A stretch of 38,826 nt of DNA from Alphaproteobacteria bacterium (GTDB lineage: Bacteria; Pseudomonadota; Alphaproteobacteria; Reyranellales; Reyranellaceae): positions 1 to 38,826 of the forward strand of contig JAFKFK010000046.1 in the NCBI GenBank assembly GCA_017307275.1, given 5' to 3'. Of the stretch, positions 26,558-34,657 are shown piece by piece; the first letter of the stretch is position 1, and each line of letters opens with the position of its first letter. The position numbers and the translations under genes were made by a program. A model generated the notes under the pieces. The model was not told the origin of the DNA, did not search any database, and was given only the letters and a program-made list of their open reading frames with translations.

Positions 26558-27213
26558 AAGGTCGTGCAAGTCACCCGCTTGCCGATGTACTGGCAGTTGG
26601 TGGTCCGCGGGCGGTTGATCGCCTCGATCAATTTCTGCCGCTGATACATCGCATGCTGCTGCTCCGACCAGATGAGGATGGCCTTGGCGGCTTCCTTGTA
26701 CTCATCGACCTCGGCCTTGTGCGCAGCCTGCAGCTCGCGATCCATCTGCCGCGCGATCGCCATCGCCTGGTCGAGAAACTCGGTGCGGGCGGCCTCGCGA
26801 ACCCGGACAAATTCGCCCCACGTCATCTTCCGCTCGACGATTCCGAGATAGCCGGCATCGACCTTCGCGTAGGCTTGGGCGAGCAGCGCCATCATGTCCG
26901 GATTGAGACTGCCCATGCCTTCGAGGTTGATCTTGCGGCATTCGGCACCCGCCTCCTGCACGACGAACACGGCCTTGATCTCCGCGGGCGTTGCCTTGGC
27001 CGGGTTGGCCTGCGCCGCCAGCGACGCCGAGCCCTCGGGCAGGTAAGGTGCAAGGAGCCGATACTCCGGCGTCTCCTTGACCTTCGCGATGCAGGCTTCG
27101 CTTGCCGCCTTCCCGCTTTCGACCGAGTTCATAAGGCGCGCCATTTCGAGCTGAGCCCGCGTGGCGCAACCGGCCAGCACTGCCATCAACGCTACGAGAA
27201 CGATCAATCGCAC
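26554..27213 (-). CDS. Helical lipoprotein, 219 residues
   Basis: It starts at GTG (27213-27211), with AGGAGAG at good spacing. The signal ends L-A-G-C, a lipobox at residue 16. The mature part is mostly helical (EVDEYKEAAKAILIWSEQQH) and has two C-terminal cysteines (TNCQYIGKRVTCTTF). No family recognised. The leader holds two alternative hairpins (27225-27268). Confidence 0.7.
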   Translation of the reverse strand: MRLIVLVALMAVLAGCATRAQLEMARLMNSVESGKAASEACIAKVKETPEYRLLAPYLPEGSASLAAQANPAKATPAEIKAVFVVQEAGAECRKINLEGMGSLNPDMMALLAQAYAKVDAGYLGIVERKMTWGEFVRVREAARTEFLDQAMAIARQMDRELQAAHKAEVDEYKEAAKAILIWSEQQHAMYQRQKLIEAINRPRTTNCQYIGKRVTCTTF

Positions 27214-27224
27214 GTCACTCTCCT

Positions 27225-27268
27225 ATAGGTAGAATGCTCTACCTATTCACACTTTATGAGAGCATTCT
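27225..27268. promoter_or_regulatory. Two overlapping inverted repeats before the lipoprotein gene
   Basis: ATAGGTAGA-atgc-TCTACCTAT (27225-27246) is a perfect 9-bp hairpin with a 4-nt loop. AGAATGCTCT (27231-27240) is also perfectly complementary in inverse to AGAGCATTCT (27259-27268). The two share bases and exclude each other. The first repeat ends 12 bp before the start codon and overlaps the ribosome site region. Confidence 0.55.
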
Positions 27269-27301
27269 CCGACGCGCAATCGACCGTCGGTTGTGCAAAC
27301 G

Positions 27302-28507
27302 TCAGATTGGTCCGAGCATTTTTCCGGTCCTGAGCCTGGCGATGCCGGCGGCATCGTAGCCCAGCGCCGCCAGCACCTCGTCGTTGTGCTGGCCGATCTC
27401 CGGCGGATCGCTGACCAGCGGCGGACGCCAGCCCATCATCTGGAACGGCAGCAGCGGCAGGCGCGTCTGCACGCCGCCCGGCAGGGTCGTCGGCGCCAGC
27501 GAGCCGTTGGCCAGGAGGTGCGGATGGTCGAACAGCTCCTGCGGCCGCGCGACCGGCGCAAAGGAGATGTCGGCGTCGAGGCAGAGCTGTTCGAGGGCGG
27601 CGCGGTCATGGCGCTTGAAGACCTCGGCCACCGCCGGGACGAGCCAGGGCCGGGCCTCGATGCGCTGGTTGTTGGTGGCGAGCCGCGCGTCGTTCGCCAG
27701 CTCCTGCTGACCGAAGATCTCGCAGAAGCGTTTCCACTGGCTGTCGCTGGTGATGCCGATGAAGACCTGCTGGCCGTCGGCAGTGTTGAAGATCTCGTAG
27801 ACCGCCCACGAACTGACGCGCTCGGGCATCGGCGGAGGCGCGGCACCGCCGTTCATCGCCGTGATGGCGAGATGCTGACCCATCAGGAACACCACCGACT
27901 CGAACAGCGCGCTTTCGACCAGCCCGCCCTTGCCGGTGCGATCGCGCTGCTTCAGCGCCAGCACCGTGCCGAAGGCGCCGAAGATGCCGCCCATGATGTC
28001 GACCACCGAGGTGCCCGCCCGTAGCGGCCGTCCCGACGGGCCGGTCATGTAGGCGAGCCCGCCCATCATCTGTACCACCTCGTCGAGCGCCGGCCGCTTC
28101 TCGTAGGGGCCGGGCAGGAAGCCCTTCAGCGAACAGTAGACGAGGCGCGGATTGATCTTCTCCAGATGCGCCGGCCCCAGCTTGCGCTTGGCCATCGAGC
28201 CCGGCGCGAAGTTCTCGATCAGCACGTCGGCCGACTCCAGCAGCTTGACGAGCACCGCCCTGCCCTCCGGCGCATCGGCGTCGAGCGCGAGGCTCTTCTT
28301 GTTGCGATTGAAGTAGCCGAAGAAGCCCGCGCCGAAGCCGCGCAGCTTGCGCGTGCGGTCGCCGTCGACCGGCTCGACCTTGATCACCTCGGCGCCGAGA
28401 TCGGCCAGGATCATGCCGCAGGACGGCCCGAGGATGGTGTGCGTGAGTTCGACGACGCGAATGCCCTTGAGAGGCGGCGTGATGGCGGAGGTCGGAGAAG
28501 AGGTCAT
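27302..28507 (-). CDS. Type III CoA-transferase (CaiB/BaiF family)
   Basis: The 401-residue product has the family N-terminus G-I-R-V-V-E-L, A-D-L-G-A-E-V-I-K-V-E-P, the N-R-N-K-K-S segment, and the catalytic aspartate D142 in L-D-E-V-V-Q-M-M-G-G. The family moves CoA between carboxylic acids, typically to activate a substrate for degradation. The acid is not identifiable; position next to Bug binding proteins suggests one taken up by the cell. Start ATG at 28507 follows AGGAGAGGG. It lies 54 bp beyond the Bug gene at 28562. Confidence 0.88.
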   Translation of the reverse strand: MTSSPTSAITPPLKGIRVVELTHTILGPSCGMILADLGAEVIKVEPVDGDRTRKLRGFGAGFFGYFNRNKKSLALDADAPEGRAVLVKLLESADVLIENFAPGSMAKRKLGPAHLEKINPRLVYCSLKGFLPGPYEKRPALDEVVQMMGGLAYMTGPSGRPLRAGTSVVDIMGGIFGAFGTVLALKQRDRTGKGGLVESALFESVVFLMGQHLAITAMNGGAAPPPMPERVSSWAVYEIFNTADGQQVFIGITSDSQWKRFCEIFGQQELANDARLATNNQRIEARPWLVPAVAEVFKRHDRAALEQLCLDADISFAPVARPQELFDHPHLLANGSLAPTTLPGGVQTRLPLLPFQMMGWRPPLVSDPPEIGQHNDEVLAALGYDAAGIARLRTGKMLGPI

Positions 28508-28561
28508 GCCCTCTCCTTACCTCACCCCGGCCGCCCATGCAGCCAAGCCAAAACCGGCGCG

Positions 28562-29566
28562 CTAGTCGGAGACGGCGCCGGAATCCTTGACGGCCTTGCC
28601 CCACTTCGGGACGTCGCGTTGCAGGACGTCGGTCAGTCCGCTTTGCGGCGAGGCGACCACGACCAGGCCGAGCTTGGCTAGCCGCTCTTGCGTCTCAGGC
28701 TCGCGCAAGGTGGCGGCGATCTCCTGGTTGAGCTTGGCGGCGACATCGGCCGGAATGCCGGGCGGGCCCATGATGGCGAGCCAGCTATCGGCCTCGAAGG
28801 GAATGCCGTTCTCGGCGAAGGTCGGCACGTCGGGCAGCGCCGGCGAGCGCTTCATCGACGCCATGCCCAGCGCCCGCACCTTGCCGGCCTGGATGTGCGG
28901 CAGCGCCGTGTTGACGCTCACCGACGAGAGCTGCACCTCGCCGGCCAGCAACGCCTGCACTGCCGGCGCGCCCCCTTTATAGGGGACGTGGACCATGTCC
29001 AATCCACCCGCCGCCACACGGAACAGCTCGACGGTCAGGTGCGAGCCGTTGCCCGTCCCGGCCGACGAATAGGTGAGCTTGCCCGGCTGGCTCTTGGCCA
29101 GCGCCACGAACTCCTTGGCGTTCTGCGCCGGCACCGAGGGGTGGACCATGATCACCGTCGGAAAGGTCGCCGCCAGCGTGATCGGCGTGAAGTCCTTGAA
29201 GACGTCGTAGCCCAGCTTCGCGCCGTAGAGCGTGGGCGCGATGGCGTGCGTGCCGTTGTCGGCGACCACCAGCGTGTAACCATCCGGCGGCGACTTGGAG
29301 ACCATCGCGCTGCCCAGCGTGCCGCCGGCCCCCGGACGGTTCTCCACGACGACCTGCTGGCCGATCCGATCCCCGAGCTTCTGTGCCAGGATACGGCCGA
29401 ACGTGTCGGAGTTGCCGCCGGGCGCGTGCGGCACGATCAGCTTGATCGGACGCGACGGGAAGGAAGAAGCGGTCTGCGCACTGGCGGGAAGCACGGCGGA
29501 AGCGGCACCGGAGGCAACGAGCGCACCGATCAGTCCGAGCGCGTGGCGACGTGGCGTATGGACCAT
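28562..29566 (-). CDS. Bug-family (TctC-like) periplasmic binding protein
   Basis: The 334-residue product has an exported N-terminus with P-R-R-H-A-L and cleavage near A-S-A-Q. The Bug fold is shown by F-P-S-R-P-I-K-L-I-V-P-H-A-P-G-G, V-E-N-R-P-G-A-G-G, and the V-P-Y-K-G-G ligand loop. Bug proteins bind carboxylates for tripartite tricarboxylate transporters. No TctA/TctB membrane partner is in the window, so it is an orphan here, as is usual for this family. Upstream of the CoA-transferase on the same strand. Confidence 0.9.
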   Translation of the reverse strand: MVHTPRRHALGLIGALVASGAASAVLPASAQTASSFPSRPIKLIVPHAPGGNSDTFGRILAQKLGDRIGQQVVVENRPGAGGTLGSAMVSKSPPDGYTLVVADNGTHAIAPTLYGAKLGYDVFKDFTPITLAATFPTVIMVHPSVPAQNAKEFVALAKSQPGKLTYSSAGTGNGSHLTVELFRVAAGGLDMVHVPYKGGAPAVQALLAGEVQLSSVSVNTALPHIQAGKVRALGMASMKRSPALPDVPTFAENGIPFEADSWLAIMGPPGIPADVAAKLNQEIAATLREPETQERLAKLGLVVVASPQSGLTDVLQRDVPKWGKAVKDSGAVSD

Positions 29567-29685
29567 GCTGTCCTGTCTCCTCGAGGAGAGGTGGCAATCC
29601 CAAGCGGCCGGACACGGTAAGCGTGTCGCCGGGGGTCCGCCAAGCGCCGAATGCGGTCGAGGAGCGCCCTACGCCTGAGAAGAAC

Positions 29686-30324
29686 TCACGCGAACCAGGT
29701 GTCGATGTCTTTGGTAAGCGGCAGGCCCGCCGTCTCGGCCAGCACGCGGTGGGACATGCCGGCGCCGACCATGAAGGCCTCCTGGTGTGGCAGCGCGTTG
29801 GCCTTGAGCATCGCGCGGATCGCCGGCCCATCGTGGCCCCAGCCGATGGCTTCGACCTTGCCGTCGAAGGCACGGTTGAGGGTGGCCAGGAACTCGGCGC
29901 GCTCGGTTTCGCTGAGCGCGGGAACGGCGTCGATGTCGCCCAGGATGAAAAGCCGGCCGCGGAACTTGGCGACGAGGTCGGCCACCGAATTGCGCGGCTC
30001 GACGATGATCTCGCGATTGGGCCCGCGGCGGACGCGCGCGGCCAGCGACAGCGGCATCACGGCGCCGCCGAGATGGGCGCCCGAATCCATGATGACCGAG
30101 GCCAGTTCCTTGTAGGTGATGCCCAGCCGCTCCGCCCGCTTCAGCCGCAGCATCGCGACTTCCGGTTTGGGGGTTTTCCACGCCTTGGCCGAGGCACGGC
30201 GCCACACCCAGGCTTCCCACGACATGTCGAAGGTCGGACCATTGTTGTGGCCGATGCCCGGACGGCGCAGCAAAGTCTCGACATTGACATGCCGGACACT
30301 TAGACGGTCGAAACGATCACCCAT
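29686..30324 (-). CDS. Hypothetical protein with IGHNNGP motif
   Basis: The 212-residue product carries I-G-H-N-N-G-P at about residues 24-30, a short motif repeated in many unrelated alphaproteobacterial proteins. It is followed by a helical segment (SWEAWVWRRASAKAWK) and an unrecognised alpha/beta domain. No signal or membrane span. Start ATG at 30324 with only a weak AGGG upstream. It is divergent from the flavoprotein gene at 30385. Confidence 0.65.
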   Translation of the reverse strand: MGDRFDRLSVRHVNVETLLRRPGIGHNNGPTFDMSWEAWVWRRASAKAWKTPKPEVAMLRLKRAERLGITYKELASVIMDSGAHLGGAVMPLSLAARVRRGPNREIIVEPRNSVADLVAKFRGRLFILGDIDAVPALSETERAEFLATLNRAFDGKVEAIGWGHDGPAIRAMLKANALPHQEAFMVGAGMSHRVLAETAGLPLTKDIDTWFA

Positions 30325-30328
30325 GGCC

Positions 30329-30350
30329 CTATTTTAGCGCTATTTTGGCG
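30329..30350. promoter_or_regulatory. Tandem 11-bp direct repeat in a divergent promoter region
   Basis: CTATTTTAGCG (30329-30339) is directly followed by CTATTTTGGCG (30340-30350). The region serves the genes starting at 30324 and 30385. A paired operator half-site or slippage repeat; AT-rich against a GC-rich background. Confidence 0.4.
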
Positions 30351-30384
30351 TTCCCGGGTTCGTGGAATGCAAAAGGAGTGCCAA

Positions 30385-31875
30385 GTGGACGATTTCCAGG
30401 TCGATGTGTTGGTGGTCGGTGCGGGCAATGCCGCGGCCTGCGCGGCGCTGGCGGCACGCGAGACGGGCGCGTCCGTGGCCATGCTCGAAGCGGCCCCCGA
30501 GGAAGAGCGCGGCGGCAACAGCACCTACACGGCCGGCGCCATGCGCGTGGTCTTCAGCGGCGTCGACGACCTGGTCCAGCTCTACGACCTCACCGAAGAC
30601 GAGAAGCGCGACGTCGATTTCGGCAGCTACAGCGCCGACGAGTATCTCGACGACATGGGCCGCGTGACCAACTACCGCTGCGACCCGGAACTGACCGACA
30701 TCCTGATCAACCGCTCCTTCGAGACCATGAAGTGGATGCGCGCCAAGGGCGTGCGCTTCCAGCCGAGCTACGGCCGGCAGGCCTTCAAGGTGAACGGCAA
30801 GTACAAGTTCTGGGGCGGCCTGGCGGTCGAAGCCTGGGGCGGCGGGCCGGGCCTGGTCGATCTCGAGCACAAGGCTGCCGTCAAGGCAGGCATCCCCATC
30901 CACTACGAGACGGCGGCGGTGTCGCTGATCGAAGAGGACGGCGTGGTGCGCGGCGTCATCGCCCGCCACAAGGGCCGCAAGGTCCGGATCGGCGCCAAGG
31001 CCGTCGTGCTGGCCTGCGGCGGTTTCGAGAGCAACGCCGAGATGCGCACGCGCTATCTCGGGCCCACCTGGGACCTCGCCAAGGTCCGCGGCACGCGCTT
31101 CAACACCGGCGCGGGCATCAACATGGCGCTGGCGATCGGCGCCAAGCCGCACGGCAACTGGTCGGGCGGCCACGCCGTCGGCTGGGACATGAACGCGCCG
31201 GAGTTCGGCGACCTCGACGTCGGCGACAACTTCCAGAAGCATTCCTATCCGCTCGGCATCATGGTCAACGCCAACGGTGTGCGCTTCGTCGACGAGGGCG
31301 CGGACTTCCGCAACTACACTTATGCAAAGTATGGCGCGGTGATCCTGTCGCAGCCGCAGCAGTTTGCGTGGCAGATCTTCGACTCCAAGGTGCTCGACAA
31401 GCTGCGCGACGAGTATCGCATCAAGCGCGTGACCAAGGTGCGCGCCGACACGATCGAAGAACTGGCGGGCAAGCTCGAAGGCGTGGACCCGCAGGCGTTC
31501 CTGAAGACCATCAAGGAATGGAACGCGGCCGTGATGACCGAGGTGCCGTTCAACCCGGCGATCAAGGACGGCCGCAGCACGCGCGGGCTCGCCGTGCCTA
31601 AGAGCCATTGGGCCAACACCATCGACCAGGCGCCGTTCGAGGCCTATGCGGTGACCTGCGGCCTCACCTTCACCTTCGGCGGGTTGAAAATCACCACCGA
31701 GGGTGAGGTCGAGAGCACGGACGGCCACACCATCCCCGGCCTGTTCGCGGCCGGCGAACTGGTGGGCGGGCTTTTCTATCACAACTACCCCGGCGGCACG
31801 GGCCTGGTGTCGGGCGCCGTGCTCGGCAAGCTGGCGGGCGACGGCGCGGGACGCTACGTTTCCGGCAAGAACTGA
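30385..31875 (+). CDS. FAD-dependent tricarballylate dehydrogenase-like flavoprotein
   Basis: The 496-residue product begins V-D-D-F-Q-V-D-V-L-V-V-G-A-G-N-A, a Rossmann FAD-binding start, and has G-G-N-S-T-Y-T-A-G-A-M-R and a C-terminal G-L-F-A-A-G-E-L-V-G-G-L-F-Y-H-N-Y-P-G-G-T-G segment. This is the fumarate-reductase/TcuA class that oxidises or reduces dicarboxylates and tricarboxylates. I use the GTG at 30385, preceded by AAGGAG at 30373-30378; the ATG at 30367 lies before that ribosome site. It is followed by a Bug binding-protein gene 17 bp downstream. Confidence 0.85.
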   Translation: MDDFQVDVLVVGAGNAAACAALAARETGASVAMLEAAPEEERGGNSTYTAGAMRVVFSGVDDLVQLYDLTEDEKRDVDFGSYSADEYLDDMGRVTNYRCDPELTDILINRSFETMKWMRAKGVRFQPSYGRQAFKVNGKYKFWGGLAVEAWGGGPGLVDLEHKAAVKAGIPIHYETAAVSLIEEDGVVRGVIARHKGRKVRIGAKAVVLACGGFESNAEMRTRYLGPTWDLAKVRGTRFNTGAGINMALAIGAKPHGNWSGGHAVGWDMNAPEFGDLDVGDNFQKHSYPLGIMVNANGVRFVDEGADFRNYTYAKYGAVILSQPQQFAWQIFDSKVLDKLRDEYRIKRVTKVRADTIEELAGKLEGVDPQAFLKTIKEWNAAVMTEVPFNPAIKDGRSTRGLAVPKSHWANTIDQAPFEAYAVTCGLTFTFGGLKITTEGEVESTDGHTIPGLFAAGELVGGLFYHNYPGGTGLVSGAVLGKLAGDGAGRYVSGKN

Positions 31876-31892
31876 GAAAAGTGGAGGAAACG

Positions 31893-32870
31893 ATGACCAC
31901 CCTCTCCCGCCGTTCGGCCCTGGCGCTTGGCAGCGGCGCACTTCTCGTGCCGTCGGCGCTTCGGGCGCAGGCGACATGGCCGACGCAACCGCTCTCCTTC
32001 GTCGTCGGCTATGCAGCCGGAGGTGGTGCCGACATCGTAGCCCGCGAGCTGGCGCATCTCATGACGCCGCTGCTCGGCCAGCAGGTCATCGTCGAGAACA
32101 AGGGCGGCGCGGCGGGTGCCATCGGCGCGCGCTTCGTCTCCAATGCCAAGCCCGACGGCTACACGATCTTCTACGCCGTCGGCACCAACGTCGTGACCAA
32201 CCCGCATGTGCTCAAGGCGTCGATCGACACGCTGAAGGGGCTGGTGCCGATCATCCAGACCACCGACTACCAGTACGTGCTGGCGGTCAATCCCAACGTG
32301 CCGGCCAACAACGTCAAGGAGCTGATCGCGCTCGCCAAGAAGGAGCCGGGCAAGCTCACCTTCTCGTCGTCGGGCGTGGGCGGCAACAACCACCTCGCGG
32401 GCGCGCTGTTCGCCGAGGCCGCCGGCATCGACATCACCCACGCCCCCTACAAGGGCACGGGGCCGGCGCTGATGGACGTGATCTCGGGCGTCATCACCAT
32501 GAACTTCTCCTCGCTGCCGCCGGCCGTCAGCCAGATCAAGGGTGGACGGCTGAAGGCGCTGGCCGTGACCGGCAACAAGCGGGTCAGCTCCCTGCCCGAC
32601 GTGCCGACGCTCAAGGAGCAAGGTGTCGATGTCGCGGTCACCGGCTGGCACGGCCTGTTCGCGCCGCCCAAGACGCCCGACGCCATCCTCGATCGCCTTC
32701 ACAAGGAAACGGCGATCGCGATGAAGGACACCAGGTACACCGAGGCGCTGGCCAAGGACGGCCTCGAACTGCCGCCGGCGCGCAGCCGCGCGGAGTTCAC
32801 GAAGTACGTCGAGGACGAACACGCCTTCTGGGGCAAGAAGTTGAAGGCGCTGAACATCCAGGCGGAGTAA
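31893..32870 (+). CDS. Bug-family periplasmic binding protein with Tat-like signal
   Basis: The 325-residue product has an N-terminus S-R-R-S-A-L-A-L, resembling a twin-arginine signal, with cleavage near R-A-Q-A. The fold signatures are V-V-G-Y-A-A-G-G-G, V-E-N-K-G-G-A-A-G and A-P-Y-K-G-T-G. It likely supplies a carboxylate to a transporter encoded elsewhere, and the neighbouring flavoprotein suggests a tricarballylate- or citrate-like ligand. The ATG at 31893 has GGAGGAA upstream. Confidence 0.9.
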   Translation: MTTLSRRSALALGSGALLVPSALRAQATWPTQPLSFVVGYAAGGGADIVARELAHLMTPLLGQQVIVENKGGAAGAIGARFVSNAKPDGYTIFYAVGTNVVTNPHVLKASIDTLKGLVPIIQTTDYQYVLAVNPNVPANNVKELIALAKKEPGKLTFSSSGVGGNNHLAGALFAEAAGIDITHAPYKGTGPALMDVISGVITMNFSSLPPAVSQIKGGRLKALAVTGNKRVSSLPDVPTLKEQGVDVAVTGWHGLFAPPKTPDAILDRLHKETAIAMKDTRYTEALAKDGLELPPARSRAEFTKYVEDEHAFWGKKLKALNIQAE

Positions 32871-32873
32871 TCG

Positions 32874-32892
32874 GCCGTCGCAATCCGACGGC
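32874..32892. terminator. Hairpin between convergent genes
   Basis: GCCGTCG-caatc-CGACGGC is a perfect 7-bp stem with a 5-nt loop, starting 3 bp after the Bug stop. A second hairpin, TGCGCCT-cag-AGGCGCA, lies at 32904-32920 in the end of the alcohol dehydrogenase gene. No T-run, so termination is a guess. Confidence 0.4.
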
Positions 32893-32909
32893 GGTCGACG
32901 TCGTGCGCC

Positions 32910-33932
32910 TCAGAGGCGCATGACGATCCGGCCATCGATCTTCTCCTGCTGCATGCGGTCGAAGATGTCGTTGATGGCGTCGAGCGGCTCCCACGAGAAA
33001 TGGGGCTTCACCTTGCCCTCGCCGGCAAATTCCAGGCACTCGACCAGGTCCTGCCTTGTGCCGACAATCGAGCCGCGCACCGTGATGCGGTTGAGCACGG
33101 TGTCGAAGATCGGCAAGGGAAAGTCGCCCGGCGGCAAGCCGACCAGCACCATCGTGCCGCGCCGCCGCAGCATCGCCTGTGCCTGGGCGAAGGCCTTGGG
33201 CGACACTGCCGTCACCAGCACGCCATGCACGCCGCCCATCGCCTTGTGCAGCGCCGGGCCGGGATCTTCCTCGCGGGCGTTGATCGCCATGTCGGCGCCG
33301 AGCTTCGTGGCCAGCTCAAGCTTCTCGGGGTGCACGTCGATGGCTGCGCAATGCAGGCCCATCGCTTTGGCGTATTGCACGGCCATGTGGCCGAGTCCGC
33401 CGATGCCGGAAACCGCCACCCACTCGCCGGGCCGCGCTTCTGTTTCCTTGAGTCCCTTGTAGACGGTAACGCCGGCGCACAGGACCGGCGCGGCCGGCCC
33501 GAAGTCGAGGCTCGCCGGGAGCTTTCCAACGTAGTTGGGATCGGCGACCACATAGTCGGCGAAGCCGCCGTTGACCGAATAGCCGGTGTTCTGCTGCTCG
33601 TGGCAGAGCGTCTCCCAGCCGGTGCGGCAGTGCGGGCAATGTCCGCAGGCGGTGTAGAGCCAGGGCACGCCGACGCGGTCGCCTTCCTTGACGCCTTTAA
33701 CATCGCGCCCCACGGCGGCAACGAAGCCCACGCCCTCGTGGCCCGGAATGAACGGCGGCGACGGTTTGACCGGCCAGTCGCCGTGCGCGGCATGGAGGTC
33801 GGTATGGCAGACACCCGACGCTTCCACCTTCATGAGGATCTGGTTGGCACCGACCTCGGGAACCGGAACTTCGCGGATGACGAGCGGCTTCTTGAATGCC
33901 GTGACGACCGCGGCCTTCATCGTCTTTGCCAT
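32910..33932 (-). CDS. adhP: Zinc-dependent alcohol dehydrogenase
   Basis: The 340-residue product has G-V-C-H-T-D-L-H (catalytic zinc cysteine), G-H-E-G-V-G, four structural-zinc cysteines in C-G-H-C-P-H-C-R-T-G-W-E-T-L-C, and the NAD motif G-I-G-G-L-G-H-M. It oxidises primary alcohols with NAD+ (or reduces aldehydes). The ATG at 33932 is next to GGAGGGG. Confidence 0.9.
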   Translation of the reverse strand: MAKTMKAAVVTAFKKPLVIREVPVPEVGANQILMKVEASGVCHTDLHAAHGDWPVKPSPPFIPGHEGVGFVAAVGRDVKGVKEGDRVGVPWLYTACGHCPHCRTGWETLCHEQQNTGYSVNGGFADYVVADPNYVGKLPASLDFGPAAPVLCAGVTVYKGLKETEARPGEWVAVSGIGGLGHMAVQYAKAMGLHCAAIDVHPEKLELATKLGADMAINAREEDPGPALHKAMGGVHGVLVTAVSPKAFAQAQAMLRRRGTMVLVGLPPGDFPLPIFDTVLNRITVRGSIVGTRQDLVECLEFAGEGKVKPHFSWEPLDAINDIFDRMQQEKIDGRIVMRL

Positions 33933-34005
33933 GGGCCCCTCCTCGGATTGGTCTCCTGAAGCGACGACGAATACTAGCCGCAACGCCCTGGCTTGGCGAA
34001 GTCCC

Positions 34006-34035
34006 GCGGCCCCGCCGATGTTCCGGTGGGGCCGC
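34006..34035 (-). terminator. GC-rich hairpin after the AhpD-like gene
   Basis: GCGGCCCC at 34006-34013 and GGGGCCGC at 34028-34035 form a perfect 8-bp stem. It lies 17 bp beyond the stop of the AhpD-like gene. No T-run follows, so it is a candidate only. Confidence 0.45.
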
Positions 34036-34051
34036 CATCAACTCCCGTTCT

Positions 34052-34609
34052 TCAGCCCTTGTTCCGTTGCGGCACCATGCAGAAGCCCTGCGCTTCGACA
34101 CCCAGAGTCGGATTGAACTTCGAGCGGAAGTTCTCCATCGCAATCGCGGCCGTCAGTTCCACCACCTGTGCTTCGGTGAAGTGCTTGCGCAGTTCGGCGA
34201 AGAACGCGTCGTCGACATGCTGGTCGGTGTAGGTGATGCGCTCGGCATATTCCAACGCCAGCCGTTCGCTCGGGCTGAACAACTTGCTGTCGCGCCAGTT
34301 CAGGACCTCCGCGACCTTCTCCAGTCCGCCTTCATTCTCCGTCACACGGACGGAATTGATGTCTATTCAAAACGGACAGCCGTTGATCGACGCCACGCGC
34401 AGGTAGATCAGCGGCGGCAGGTCCTTCGGCAATTGCCCCGACTGCTCGATCGATGCGCCGAGCATCTTGGCGGCGCGCAGGATCGGCGGGCAATGCGCCA
34501 TCACCTTGGTCGGATTCAAAAGATTGCCGAAGATCTCGCGTTCCTTGTCGAACACAGGCTTCAACGTCGGATCGCCACCGTCTTCCTCGATCTCACTCAC
34601 GCGGGGCAT
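34052..34609 (-). CDS. AhpD/carboxymuconolactone-decarboxylase-family selenoprotein candidate (CxxU)
   Basis: Read through one in-frame TGA (34369-34367), the gene encodes 185 residues with selenocysteine at position 81. The N-terminal part is MPRVSEIEEDGGDP to I-N-G-C78-P-F; after the TGA the same frame continues I-D-I-N-S and E-R-L-A-L-E-Y-A-E-R-I-T to M-V-P-Q-R-N-K-G. This is the carboxymuconolactone-decarboxylase/AhpD fold, whose redox pair is C-x-x-C; the TGA replaces exactly the second cysteine. The usual histidine four residues later is asparagine. A candidate SECIS hairpin follows at 34338-34354. GAGGAG precedes the ATG at 34609. Likely a thiol/selenol peroxidase-type reductase. A nonsense mutation is the alternative. 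Confidence 0.75.
34338..34354 (-). promoter_or_regulatory. Candidate bacterial SECIS hairpin
   Basis: On the mRNA strand UCCGUC-CGUGU-GACGGA forms a perfect 6-bp stem with a 5-nt loop, extendable by one U-G pair. The loop begins 19 nt after the in-frame UGA and has G as its second base. From memory, bacterial SECIS elements have a G in the first two loop bases and a UGA-to-loop distance of about 16-37 nt; both hold here. Confidence 0.6.
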
Positions 34610-34657
34610 GACACGCTCCTCAGGTTGCAGGACCTCAAATTGCCGAGGACGGCGACC

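Noticed and set aside
34367..34369. Reading the AhpD-like gene as two genes or as a plain pseudogene.
   Set aside because: The downstream part would start at an internal codon without a ribosome site, and the stop is TGA exactly at the redox-cysteine position. A nonsense mutation is kept as the alternative hypothesis.
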